Assembly (NCBI RefSeq): GCF_001418335.1
Contig: NZ_LIPP01000017.1
Location: 1 to 55,718, forward strand
Direction of reading: 5' to 3'
DNA from: Streptomyces aurantiacus
GTDB lineage: Bacteria > Actinomycetota > Actinomycetes > Streptomycetales > Streptomycetaceae
Length of the DNA stretch: 55,718 nucleotides
The notes under the pieces were generated by a model. It was not told the DNA's origin. It did no database searches and saw only the letters and a program-made list of their open reading frames with translations. This document shows positions 25,211-51,869 of the stretch, in pieces (position 1 is the stretch's first letter; each line of letters begins with the position of its first letter). The translations under genes were made by a program, and so were the position numbers.

Positions 25211-25230
25211 TTAGGTAAGGCAGGCCTTAA
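25211..25230. promoter_or_regulatory. Iron box of the importer operon
   Basis: TTAGGTAAGGCAGGCCTTAA is an iron-box-type palindrome 30 bp upstream of the first permease start and should control leftward transcription. Confidence 0.82.
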
Positions 25231-25273
25231 TCGTAGTGCGGGGCACGAGGTCCGCAGAGACTGGGCCTTTTGG

Positions 25274-25292
25274 TTAGGTAATCCTTACCTTA
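25274..25292. promoter_or_regulatory. Iron box of the NRPS operon
   Basis: TTAGGTAATCCTTACCTTA is a near-symmetric iron box 60 bp upstream of the chosen NRPS start. Together with the box at 25211 it gives each divergent operon its own DmdR site. Confidence 0.85.
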
Positions 25293-25351
25293 GTATGACC
25301 TGCGGTCCTCCGGCTGAGCCGGTTCCGCACACTCTGGAGGCACGGTCAGCT

Positions 25352-44770
<19,419 letters not shown>

Positions 44771-44776
<6 letters not shown>

Positions 44777-44800
44777 GAACCAATGAGAACCAATGAGAAC
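44771..44800 (+). repeat. 10-bp tandem repeat at the NRPS stop codon
   Basis: CAATGAGAAC repeated three times; the first copy contains the NRPS stop TGA. Each unit carries ATGA. It is followed by GATCAAGCC-type repeats up to the mbtH ribosome site. See the finding on overlapping mini-ORFs. Confidence 0.85.
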
Positions 44801-44848
44801 CGATCAAGCCGATAGAACCGATCAAGCCGATCAAGCCGAAGGAGCGTC

Positions 44849-45103
44849 ATGAGCACCAACCCGTTCGAGAACCCCGAGGGCACCTACTCCGTGCTCGTCA
44901 ACGACGAGGGCCAGTACAGCCTGTGGCCCGACTTCGTGGACGTGCCGGCCGGCTGGACCGTCGCGCACGGACCGGCTGCCCGCCAGGAGTGCCTGGACCA
45001 CATCGAGGCCAACTGGACGGACATGCGGCCCAAGAGCCTGGTGGAGCGGATGGCCCAGACGGCGACGGCGACGGCGACGGCCACGGGCACGGGGACGGCG
45101 TGA
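44849..45103 (+). CDS. mbtH: MbtH-like protein
   Basis: An 84-residue MbtH-family protein, with the core [24 protein letters not shown], the Trp in PAGWTV, and the closing family motif [17 protein letters not shown]. MbtH proteins bind NRPS adenylation domains and keep them soluble and active; this one surely serves the large NRPS. GAAGGAG lies 6 nt before the ATG. The last 17 residues are a Thr/Ala/Gly tail encoded by ACGGCG repeats and lie outside the family fold. Its stop overlaps the start of the next small gene (GTGA). In place it equals cchK of coelichelin. Confidence 0.95.
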   Translation: MSTNPFENPEGTYSVLVNDEGQYSLWPDFVDVPAGWTVAHGPAARQECLDHIEANWTDMRPKSLVERMAQTATATATATGTGTA

Positions 45104-45309
45104 AGGCGTACGCCCATCTGTGGCAGGGGACGCCGTATCCGCACCGGTGGGTGCTCTGGGACACCGCGGGGGACGTCCTCGTCTTCGACCGGGACGCCAA
45201 CTGTCCGGTGGACATCGACGACGGGGCCGTGCGGCGCGAGGTCCTGCGCCGGATGCGCGAGGCGGGCGTGCCGGAGAGCGACGACTATCCGGGGCGCCCC
45301 TGCGCGTGA
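45100..45309 (+). CDS. Small hypothetical protein translationally coupled to MbtH
   Basis: A 69-residue ORF beginning [21 protein letters not shown], then [44 protein letters not shown] do not recognise the family. The GTG at 45100 overlaps the mbtH stop (GTGA), so it should be made with MbtH. The composition is normal for a soluble protein: an aromatic N-terminal beta-like part, an acidic middle and one amphipathic helix. There are no membrane segments or zinc motif. Codon use is typical of neighbouring genes (strong third-position GC), which supports a real gene. Position suggests a small helper of the NRPS or of siderophore handling. Confidence 0.65.
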   Translation: MKAYAHLWQGTPYPHRWVLWDTAGDVLVFDRDANCPVDIDDGAVRREVLRRMREAGVPESDDYPGRPCA

Positions 45310-45316
45310 ACGGAAC

Positions 45317-45360
45317 GGACTGCCGACGGACTGCCGACGGACTGCCGACGGACTGCCGGG
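45317..45360. repeat. 11-bp tandem repeat, four copies
   Basis: GGACTGCCGAC repeated four times (last copy ends GGG) in the 56-bp gap between the convergent small ORF and the isochorismatase-like gene. No hairpin terminator was seen there. Confidence 0.85.
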
Positions 45361-45365
45361 GGGCG

Positions 45366-46025
45366 TCACATGCTGTGTGCCGCCTTGCCGTGCAGCAGGT
45401 GGCGGATCAGCTGGTCGGTGGTGCAGACGACGCCGGTACGCGCGATCCACCGCAGCGCCATGGAGTGGTCCTCGGCGGAGAAGTCGGCCACCGCGTCGGC
45501 CACGACGAACGGCTGGATGTCGTGCATGAAGGCGTCCGCGGCCGTGAGCAGGATGCCGAGGTGCGCCCGCACCCCGCAGAGGATCAGCTGATCGCGCCCC
45601 TCGGCGCGCAGCAGCCTGCCGAGGTGGCTGCGGAGGAACGCGTTGTGGCGGACGTTGACCATCAGGTGTTCCCCCACCCGGGGCGTGAGCGACGCCACGA
45701 CCGCGGCGTCCCCGTCGGGCTCCGGGCCGATGCCGGGCCCCCAGATGTCGCGCATCAGGCCGCGCTGGCCGGGGCGTTGCGCGGCCGGTTCGGCGCTGAA
45801 GACGATCGGCATGCCGAGGGTGCCCGCGAGTTCGCGCAGGGTCGCGATGTTGTCGACCAGTTCCACGACGGGTGAGCGGTCCGGCGGAAAGGCCCGGACG
45901 AAGTGGTTCTGCATGTCGTGGACCAACAGCGCGGCCCGTGCCGGGTCGATCGCCCAGGGCGGGCCGGCCACGGGCACCGCGGAACGGTCGGGCATGGCAT
46001 AGGAGTTGATGACGGGCAGGACCAT
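45366..46025 (-). CDS. Isochorismatase-family hydrolase, iron-box controlled
   Basis: A 219-residue protein close to the PhzD/EntB-N branch: Asp37 in LLVHDMQNHFV, GRDQLILCGVRAHLGILLTAADAFMHDIQPFVVADAVADFS. Isochorismatases cleave the vinyl ether of isochorismate to dihydroxy-cyclohexadiene carboxylate. Here the catalytic Lys of the TK(W/V)R(Y/H) motif is Asn124 (MVNVRHNAF), so normal activity is doubtful. No isochorismate synthase, DHB dehydrogenase or aryl-AMP ligase is in the window. The ATG at 46025 has GGGAGG about 9 nt upstream, and a near-perfect iron box lies 51 bp before it, so the gene belongs to the iron regulon. Role in the hydroxamate pathway unknown; possibly a relic of a catechol system or a different hydrolase. 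Confidence 0.88.
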   Translation of the reverse strand: MVLPVINSYAMPDRSAVPVAGPPWAIDPARAALLVHDMQNHFVRAFPPDRSPVVELVDNIATLRELAGTLGMPIVFSAEPAAQRPGQRGLMRDIWGPGIGPEPDGDAAVVASLTPRVGEHLMVNVRHNAFLRSHLGRLLRAEGRDQLILCGVRAHLGILLTAADAFMHDIQPFVVADAVADFSAEDHSMALRWIARTGVVCTTDQLIRHLLHGKAAHSM

Positions 46026-46075
46026 GGGCGGACGCCTCCCTGATGGTGTGGGTACGCGAGCCCGGTGCGAGGAAC

Positions 46076-46094
46076 TTAGCTTAGCCTAAGCTAA
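46076..46094. promoter_or_regulatory. Iron box of the isochorismatase-like gene
   Basis: TTAGCTTAGCCTAAGCTAA, extended by AAC/GTT on its two sides, is symmetric except for the central base. It is the most symmetric of the five boxes in the window. Confidence 0.88.
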
Positions 46095-46160
46095 GTTGGC
46101 TGGCGTCGTGGTCGTGTGTCGGCCACGTGTTTGCCGACTGGCCCCCCTTACTGCCCGGCC

Positions 46161-46187
46161 GCACTGTTCAATGAAAGTGAACAGTGC
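46161..46187. promoter_or_regulatory. Perfect 10-bp inverted repeat upstream of the XRE gene (candidate autoregulatory operator)
   Basis: GCACTGTTCA and TGAACAGTGC are separated by 7 bp (ATGAAAG), 30 bp upstream of the regulator start. An XRE dimer binding here would control its own seven-gene operon. Confidence 0.75.
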
Positions 46188-46217
46188 ACACATTCGTGAG
46201 AGTGAGAGGAGCGGCCC

Positions 46218-46955
46218 GTGTCCCCTGTCGTGGTGCCGCCGGTCGGCGCGCGCATTCGCCGGGCGCGTACGGCACGAGGTATGAGCCTGCGTGCCCTGGC
46301 CCGGGAGATCGGGGTGTCCGCGAGCCTCGTCTCGCAGATCGAGACCGGGAAGAGCCAGCCGTCGGTGAGCACCCTGTACGCGATCACCACCGCGCTCTCC
46401 ATCCCGGTCGAGTCGCTCTTCGACGCCGACCCCGGGGAGGGTGCGGCTCCCGCCCCCGTGGCGGCGGTCGGCGAACGGCGGCCGGCGCCCGTGGGCACAC
46501 CGCCCGGCACCGGACCGCCCGGCACCGCACCACCTGGCACCGCACTGCCCGGCACCGTAGCGCCCGACACCGTGCTGCACGCACTCGCCGCCTTCGCCGC
46601 CGACCCCGGCCGCAGGATCGGCCCGTTGGTCAAGGGCGGTGAACGGGAGGTACTTGAGCTGGACTCGGGCGTCGTGTGGGAGCGGCTCGGCCGTGTCCCC
46701 GGCGTGGACGTCGACTTCCTGCTCGTGACCTACCGCCCCGGCGGGGCCTCCTCCGGCACGGGCGGCCTGATGCGGCATTCCGGGACCGAGTACGGCTACC
46801 TGACCTCCGGCGAACTGGTCCTCACGCTCGGCTTCGACGAGTACGTGATCCGGCCCGGCGACGCGGTCTCCTTCGAGTCGACGACCCCGCACCGCTACCG
46901 CAACGACGGCAGCGAACCGGCCGTCGGAGTGTGGTTCGTGTTCAGTATGCCTTGA
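46218..46955 (+). CDS. XRE-family transcriptional regulator with C-terminal cupin sensor domain
   Basis: A 245-residue regulator. The helix-turn-helix (about 10-67: IRRARTARGMSLRALAREIGVSASLVSQIETGKSQPSVSTLYAITTAL) is followed by a linker of repeated PPGT units (about 92-115) and a cupin_2 domain (about 150-243: GLMRHSGTEYGYLTSGELVLTLG...GDAVSFESTTPHRYRN). This architecture is common for regulators of amino-acid, polyamine and related catabolic operons, where the cupin senses a small ligand. The GTG at 46218 has AGAGGAG upstream. It leads a co-directional operon (47 bp to the M24 gene), and the palindrome at 46161 is the obvious operator. The PPGT linker DNA is itself a tandem repeat (CCCGGCACCG). 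Confidence 0.92.
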   Translation: MSPVVVPPVGARIRRARTARGMSLRALAREIGVSASLVSQIETGKSQPSVSTLYAITTALSIPVESLFDADPGEGAAPAPVAAVGERRPAPVGTPPGTGPPGTAPPGTALPGTVAPDTVLHALAAFAADPGRRIGPLVKGGEREVLELDSGVVWERLGRVPGVDVDFLLVTYRPGGASSGTGGLMRHSGTEYGYLTSGELVLTLGFDEYVIRPGDAVSFESTTPHRYRNDGSEPAVGVWFVFSMP

Positions 46956-47002
46956 CACTTTCCCCGGATGGTCGTTCACTCCGGATGAGGGTGGTGGTCG
47001 TC

Positions 47003-48391
47003 ATGGCAATCCGCACATTCGGACCGAACGCCGTCGACTGGGAACAGCGCATCGACCTCGACCGGCTCCGCAGGGAGCGGTTGGACCGGCTCCACGAGGC
47101 CCTGAACCGCTCGGAGTTGGGCGCGTTGCTCAGCTTCGACTTCGCCAACATCCGCTACATGTCGTCCACCCACATCGGCACCTGGGCGATGGACAAGCTG
47201 ATCCGCTTCGCGCTGCTCGTCCGCGGCGGCGAACCGATCGTCTGGGACTTCGGCTCTGCCGCCCGACACCACCAGCTCTTCAACCCGTGGCTCGACCACG
47301 GCGACGGCAAGGGGGGCGGCAAGGAGGGTGGCACGGAGGGTGGCACGGGAGGCGGCCAGGGGGGCGGCCCGCCCACCGGCGCCCGCGCCGGCATCTCCAC
47401 CCTGCGCGGCGCCTTCCACCCGGACGCCGCGATCGGCGCCGACGTCGCGGCGAAGGTGGCGGCCGAGCTGCGCGAACACGGCCTGGCAGGCGAGCCGTTG
47501 GGCGTCGACATCGCCGAGATGCCCGTCCTGCACGCCCTCAAGGAGCAGGGCATCGACGTCGTGGACGGCCAGCAGGTGTTCCTGGAGGCCCGCCGCGTCA
47601 AGACGCCCGACGAGATCTCCCTGCTCACCCAGGCCTGCTCGATGGTCGACGCCGCGTACGAGGAGCTGTACGGCTACCTGCGGCCGGGCGTGCGCGAGAA
47701 CGAGTGCGTCGGGCTCGTCAGCAAGGTCCTCTACGACCTGGGCAGCGAGTACGTCGAAGGCGTCAACGCGATCTCCGGGGAACGCTGTTCACCGCATCCG
47801 CACGTCTTCAGCGACCGGCTGATCCGCCCCGGCGACCCCGCCTTCTTCGACATCCTGCACAGCCACCTCGGATACCGCACCTGCTACTACCGCACGTTCG
47901 CCGTCGGCAGCGCCTCACCCGCGCAGCGCGACGCGTACGTCCGCTGCCGTGCCTACATGGACGAGGCCATCGCGCTGGTGCGGCCCGGCGCCACGACCGC
48001 CGACATCGTCGAAGTATGGCCGCGCGCCCAGGAGTTCGGCTTCCCCGACGAAACCGCCGCGTTCGCCCTGCAGTACGGACACGGGGTGGGCCTGTCCATC
48101 TGGGAGAAGCCCATCTTCAGCCGCCTGGTCTCGCTCGACCATCCCGAAGTGCTCGAACAGGGCATGGTGTTCGCGCTGGAGACGTACTGGCCGGCCGCGG
48201 ACGGCTGGTCGGCCGCGCGCATCGAGGAGGAGATCGTCGTCACCGCCGACGGGTGCGAGGTCATCACCAAGTTCCCGGCGGAGGAACTCCTCGTCGCGGG
48301 CCGCAAGTACTGGACCGTCGGCGGCGCACTCGACACCCGCCGCGAATCCCAGTCCCATCTGAACACCCGCGAGGGCAGGGGGGAACGATGA
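47003..48391 (+). CDS. M24-family (creatinase/prolidase-like) enzyme with altered metal site
   Basis: About 462 residues: an N-terminal creatinase-like domain (1-220) and a C-terminal pita-bread domain. Metal-ligand positions are Asp283 (FFDIL), then Cys294 where the second Asp normally stands (GYRTCYYRTF), His360 (GHGVGL), and Glu residues near 393 (ALETYW) and 409 (IEEEIVV). I recall a bacterial subfamily with the same GYRTCYYRTF signature, so the Cys may be native. M24 relatives include ectoine hydrolase DoeA, creatinase and DMSP lyase DddP, so the reaction is open. Residues about 95-122 are a Gly/Lys/Glu-rich insert from a GGTGGC-like DNA repeat. Start: ATG 47003 behind GAGGGTGGTGG; ATG 46985 has no ribosome site. 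The stop overlaps E1 alpha (ATGA). Confidence 0.85.
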   Translation: MAIRTFGPNAVDWEQRIDLDRLRRERLDRLHEALNRSELGALLSFDFANIRYMSSTHIGTWAMDKLIRFALLVRGGEPIVWDFGSAARHHQLFNPWLDHGDGKGGGKEGGTEGGTGGGQGGGPPTGARAGISTLRGAFHPDAAIGADVAAKVAAELREHGLAGEPLGVDIAEMPVLHALKEQGIDVVDGQQVFLEARRVKTPDEISLLTQACSMVDAAYEELYGYLRPGVRENECVGLVSKVLYDLGSEYVEGVNAISGERCSPHPHVFSDRLIRPGDPAFFDILHSHLGYRTCYYRTFAVGSASPAQRDAYVRCRAYMDEAIALVRPGATTADIVEVWPRAQEFGFPDETAAFALQYGHGVGLSIWEKPIFSRLVSLDHPEVLEQGMVFALETYWPAADGWSAARIEEEIVVTADGCEVITKFPAEELLVAGRKYWTVGGALDTRRESQSHLNTREGRGER

Positions 48392-49449
48392 CCCGCGCCC
48401 CGCAGCCGGAAGCCCGCGGCCTGGACATCACTGACCCGGACAGCCCGGAAACCCGCCCGGAGGGCACCGGCCCGGATGCCGGTCAACTCCTCGCCCTCTA
48501 CGAGGAGATGGCCGTGATCCGGCGCACGGAAAAGGCCGCCCACGACCTGTTCATGACCGGCCTCGTCAAGGGCACCACCCACCTCGCCGCCGGCCACGAG
48601 GCCGTCGCGGTCGGCGCGAGCGCGGCCCTGCGCGACGACGACTACGTGTTCGCCACCTACCGCGGCCACCACCACGCCCTGGCCCGCGGCGCGACCCCCG
48701 AGGAGTGCCTCGCCGAACTGATGAGCCGCGCGACCGGTCTGTGCGGAGCCAAGGGCGGCTCGATGCACCTCACCAAGGCCTCGCGCAACATGCTCGGCTC
48801 GTACGCGATCGTGGGCGCCCATCTCCCCATGGCGGTCGGCGCCGCCTGGTCGGCCCGGCTGCGGGGGACCGAGCAGATCGCCGTGGCCTTCTTCGGCGAC
48901 GGCGCGACCAACATCGGTGCCTTCCACGAGGCCCTCAACCTGGCCGCCGTGTGGAAGCTGCCCGTGCTGTTCGTCTGCGAGAACAACCTGTACATGGAGT
49001 ACACCGCGATCGCCGACGTGACCGCCGTGGCCAACCCGGCGGCCGACCGGGCGCCCGCCTACGGCATCCCCGGCGAGATCGTCGACGGCAACGACGTGGT
49101 CGCCGTGCGGGAGGCGGTGGCCAGGCTCGCGGACCGGGCACGGGCGGGGGAGGGGCCGAGCCTGCTGGAGGCGCAGACGTACCGGCACTTCGGCCACAGC
49201 CGCGCCGACCCGGCGGCGTACCGCCCGGCCGAGGAGGTGGAGCGCTGGCTCAAGCACGACCCGCTGGACGTGGCACGCGGCCGGCTCGCCGACCTCGGGG
49301 TGCCGGCCGAGACGGTCGACGCCGCCGACGAGCGCGCCGCGGCCGTCGTACAGGCGGCCGTCGAGGCGGCGAAGAACGCGCCGGCGCCCGATCCCCGTGA
49401 GGCGCTGACCGACGTATGGGCCGACGGAGGTGCGCAGTGGCGGACGTGA
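48388..49449 (+). CDS. Thiamine-dependent 2-oxoacid/acetoin dehydrogenase E1 component, alpha subunit
   Basis: A 353-residue E1 alpha of the pyruvate/acetoin/branched-chain type. The ThDP-Mg motif runs from GDG (170-172) to NN (199-200); HLAAGHEAVAVG, ATYRGHHHALARG and GLCGAKGGSMHL are the usual active-site and contact regions, and YRHFGHSRADP is the conserved loop. Paired with E1 beta it decarboxylates a 2-oxo acid to an enamine-ThDP; transfer to CoA needs an E2 lipoyl protein, absent here. The ATG at 48388 overlaps the M24 stop as ATGA, and its end overlaps E1 beta by 13 bp. Acetoin-dehydrogenase-like sequences are the nearest match I can name; the true substrate is unknown. Confidence 0.92.
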   Translation: MTRAPQPEARGLDITDPDSPETRPEGTGPDAGQLLALYEEMAVIRRTEKAAHDLFMTGLVKGTTHLAAGHEAVAVGASAALRDDDYVFATYRGHHHALARGATPEECLAELMSRATGLCGAKGGSMHLTKASRNMLGSYAIVGAHLPMAVGAAWSARLRGTEQIAVAFFGDGATNIGAFHEALNLAAVWKLPVLFVCENNLYMEYTAIADVTAVANPAADRAPAYGIPGEIVDGNDVVAVREAVARLADRARAGEGPSLLEAQTYRHFGHSRADPAAYRPAEEVERWLKHDPLDVARGRLADLGVPAETVDAADERAAAVVQAAVEAAKNAPAPDPREALTDVWADGGAQWRT

Positions 49450-50417
49450 TCACATACCGGCAGGCGGTCGCCGAGGGCATCGCGCGGGAGATGCGGCGCG
49501 ATCCCGCGGTGGTGTGCCTCGGCGAGGACATCGGCGCGGCGGGCGGGGTGTTCAAGACGACGGCCGGGCTGCACGAGGAGTTCGGTTCCGGGCGGGTGTG
49601 GGACACGCCGATCTCCGAACAGGCCATCGTCGGGGCGGCGATGGGCGCCGCGATGACCGGCATGCGGCCCGTCGCGGAGATCATGTTCTCCGACTTCCTC
49701 GCCTGTTGCTGGGACTACCTTGCCAACGAGATACCCAAGGTGCGGTACATGACCGGCGGCCAGGTCACCGTGCCGCTGGTGGTGCGTACGGCCAACGGCG
49801 GCGGCCTCGGCTTCGGCGCGCAGCACTCCCAGGCCACCGAGAACTGGGCGCTGACGATCCCCGGACTGAAGATCGCGGCACCGGCCACCCCCGCCGACGT
49901 CGTCGGCATGATGGCGGCGGCCATCCGCAGCGACGACCCCGTGGTCTTCTTCGAGCACAAGGGACTGCTCGCCGCCAAGGGCCCGCCCGCGCCGCCGGAC
50001 CACGTCGTCGAACTGGGACGCGCGGCCGTCGTACGCGAGGGCGCCGACATCACCCTCGTGGCCCTCGCCTCGATGGTGCCCGTGGCGCTCACCGCGGCCG
50101 AGCGGCTGGCCGAGGAGGGCATCGACGCCGAAGTGATCGACCTGCGCTGCCTCGTGCCGCTCGACACGCGGACCGTGCTCGGCTCGCTCGCGAAGACCTC
50201 ACGGCTCGTGACCGTCGAGGAGAACCCCTACCAGGGCGGCTGGGGCGGCACGCTCGTTTCGGTCGTCGCCGACGAGGGGTTCGGTCTCCTCGACGCGCCC
50301 GTCCGCAGGATCGCGGCTGAAAACGTACCGCTGCCCTTCGCGGACGCGCTCGAACAGGAGGTCATCCCGACCGTGGACAAAGTCGTGGCGAAGGTCCGCG
50401 ACCTCAGCGCGTACTGA
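49437..50417 (+). CDS. 2-oxoacid/acetoin dehydrogenase E1 component, beta subunit
   Basis: A 326-residue E1 beta (transketolase pyrimidine-binding plus C-terminal domains): ITYRQAVAEGIAREM, CLGEDIGAAGGVFKTTAGL, DTPISEQAIVGAAMGAA with the conserved Glu that activates ThDP, and VIDLRCLVPLDTRTVL...LVTVEENPYQGGWG. The GTG at 49437 lies inside the E1 alpha end with GGAGG 7-8 nt upstream, giving a 13-bp overlap and tight coupling expected for an alpha2beta2 enzyme. It is followed by an 87-bp repeat-containing gap before the amidohydrolase gene. No E2 or E3 gene follows, so either a housekeeping E2 is borrowed or the E1 works alone (for example as a decarboxylase or C-C bond forming enzyme). Confidence 0.92.
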   Translation: MADVITYRQAVAEGIAREMRRDPAVVCLGEDIGAAGGVFKTTAGLHEEFGSGRVWDTPISEQAIVGAAMGAAMTGMRPVAEIMFSDFLACCWDYLANEIPKVRYMTGGQVTVPLVVRTANGGGLGFGAQHSQATENWALTIPGLKIAAPATPADVVGMMAAAIRSDDPVVFFEHKGLLAAKGPPAPPDHVVELGRAAVVREGADITLVALASMVPVALTAAERLAEEGIDAEVIDLRCLVPLDTRTVLGSLAKTSRLVTVEENPYQGGWGGTLVSVVADEGFGLLDAPVRRIAAENVPLPFADALEQEVIPTVDKVVAKVRDLSAY

Positions 50418-50431
50418 AACCCGGCAACTTC

Positions 50432-50492
50432 GGCACGAAGAGAACTGGGCACGAAGAGAACTCGGCACGAAGAGAACTCGGCATCAAGAGAG
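50432..50492. repeat. 16-bp tandem repeat, nearly four copies
   Basis: Unit GGCACGAAGAGAACTC, starting at 50432, 50448, 50464 and (diverged, GGCATCAAGAGAG) 50480, fills most of the gap between E1 beta and the amidohydrolase. The last partial copy supplies the AGAGAGGCGAG ribosome-site region. Confidence 0.85.
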
Positions 50493-50504
50493 GCGAGTAG
50501 GGCG

Positions 50505-51869
50505 ATGACGACGACCAATCGAATGCTCCTGCGCTCGGGCCACGTGCTCTCGATGGACCCCGACATCGGGGACCTGCCCGACGGTGACGTCCTCATCGAG
50601 GACGGGAAGATCGTCGCCGTCGCACGCGACATCAGCGCGGACGCGGAGGTGCTCGACATGACCGGCCGCATCCTCGTGCCGGGCTTCGTCGACACCCACC
50701 GGCACACCTGGGAGACACCCATCCGCGGCTGCGCCCCCAACGCCACCCTCGACGACTACTTCGTCGAGGTACTGGACACCTTCGCGCCCGTCTACAGCCC
50801 CGAGGACGTCTACGCGGGCAACCTGGCGGGCTCGCTGGAATGTCTGAACGCCGGGATCACCACCCTGGTCGACTGGTCCCACATCAACAACTCGCCCGAG
50901 CACCCCGACGCCGCGGTCCAGGCACTCGGCGAGACCGGCATCCGCGCCCAGTACGCGTACGGCAGCGCCAACACCTCGCTCGCCGACTACTGGTACGAGA
51001 GCAAGATCGCGGTGCCCGGGGACGACGTACGGCGGGTGCGGGAGCGGCATTTCTCCTCCGACGACGGCTTGCTGACCATGGGCCTCGCCACCCGCGGACC
51101 CGGCTTCTGCAGCAACGACGTCGTCGAGGCCGAGTGGCGGCTCGCGCGCGAACTGGGCATCCCCATCACCGTGCACGTCGGCATGGGACGGCTCGCCGGC
51201 CGCTTCGGGATGGTCAAGCAACTGGACGGCCTCGGGCTGCTCGGCTCCGACACCACGTACGTCCACTGCTGCTACTTCAGCGAGGAGGAGTGGCGGCTGG
51301 TCGCCGACAGCGGCGGCACGGTCTCCATCGCACCGCAGGTGGAGACGCAGATGGGGCACGGCTGGCCGCCCGTGATGAAGGCGATCGAGTACGGCCTCCG
51401 ACCGTCCCTGAGCATCGACGTCGTCACCACCGTGCCCGGCGACATGTTCACCCAGATCCGCGCGGCCTTCGGCGCCGAGCGGGCCCGGGTGAACGCGGTC
51501 TGCTGGCAGGCCGACACCCCCGTCCCGGAAACGATGTTGACGGCACGTCAGATGCTGGAGATCGTGACGGTCAACGGCGCGCATGTCGCGGGACTTGAAC
51601 ACCGCACCGGTTCACTGACCCCCGGCAAGCGCGCCGACGTCGTCGCGATCGACGCGACCGCGCTCAACGTCGCGCCGCTCATCGACCCGGTGGCGGCCGT
51701 GACGTTGAGCGCGGACGTCTCCAACGTCGAGACCGTCATCGTCGACGGCGTCGTCCGCAAGCGCGACGGGAAGCTGCTCGGCGACGTCGGGCGGGCCCGG
51801 CGCCTGGTCGAGGAGTCCCGCGACCGCCTCACGGCGGCGGTCGCGGCGCGTGGGAAGCGAGAGGCATGA
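50505..51869 (+). CDS. Amidohydrolase-superfamily enzyme (TRZ/ATZ, cytosine/guanine deaminase-like)
   Basis: A 454-residue metal-dependent hydrolase. The TIM-barrel ligands are visible: HRH in PGFVDTHRHTWE, the His in ITVHVGMGRL, the His in YVHCCYFSEEE and the Asp in SLSIDVVTTVPGD. The N-terminal strand domain (MLLRSGHVLSMDP...DVLIEDGKIVAV) and C-terminal GSLTPGKRADVVAID are typical. TRZ/ATZ enzymes hydrolyse or deaminate N-heterocycles (guanine, cytosine, triazines, S-adenosylhomocysteine), so ammonia release from a ring or amidine substrate is the best guess. The ATG at 50505 follows the 16-bp repeat spacer, and the stop overlaps the bicupin start (ATGA). With the M24 enzyme and bicupin it suggests a nitrogenous substrate for the operon. 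Confidence 0.9.
   Translation: MTTTNRMLLRSGHVLSMDPDIGDLPDGDVLIEDGKIVAVARDISADAEVLDMTGRILVPGFVDTHRHTWETPIRGCAPNATLDDYFVEVLDTFAPVYSPEDVYAGNLAGSLECLNAGITTLVDWSHINNSPEHPDAAVQALGETGIRAQYAYGSANTSLADYWYESKIAVPGDDVRRVRERHFSSDDGLLTMGLATRGPGFCSNDVVEAEWRLARELGIPITVHVGMGRLAGRFGMVKQLDGLGLLGSDTTYVHCCYFSEEEWRLVADSGGTVSIAPQVETQMGHGWPPVMKAIEYGLRPSLSIDVVTTVPGDMFTQIRAAFGAERARVNAVCWQADTPVPETMLTARQMLEIVTVNGAHVAGLEHRTGSLTPGKRADVVAIDATALNVAPLIDPVAAVTLSADVSNVETVIVDGVVRKRDGKLLGDVGRARRLVEESRDRLTAAVAARGKREA

Noticed and set aside
25296..25351. ATG at 25296 as the NRPS start
   Set aside because: It lies 3 bp after an iron box with no ribosome site and would need leaderless translation from inside the operator. GTG 25352 has GGAGG upstream.
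45366..46025. Evidence for a mixed catechol-hydroxamate siderophore
   Set aside because: Only one isochorismatase-like gene is present, with a substituted catalytic Lys. The NRPS has no aryl-acid starter module and no DHB pathway genes are seen.
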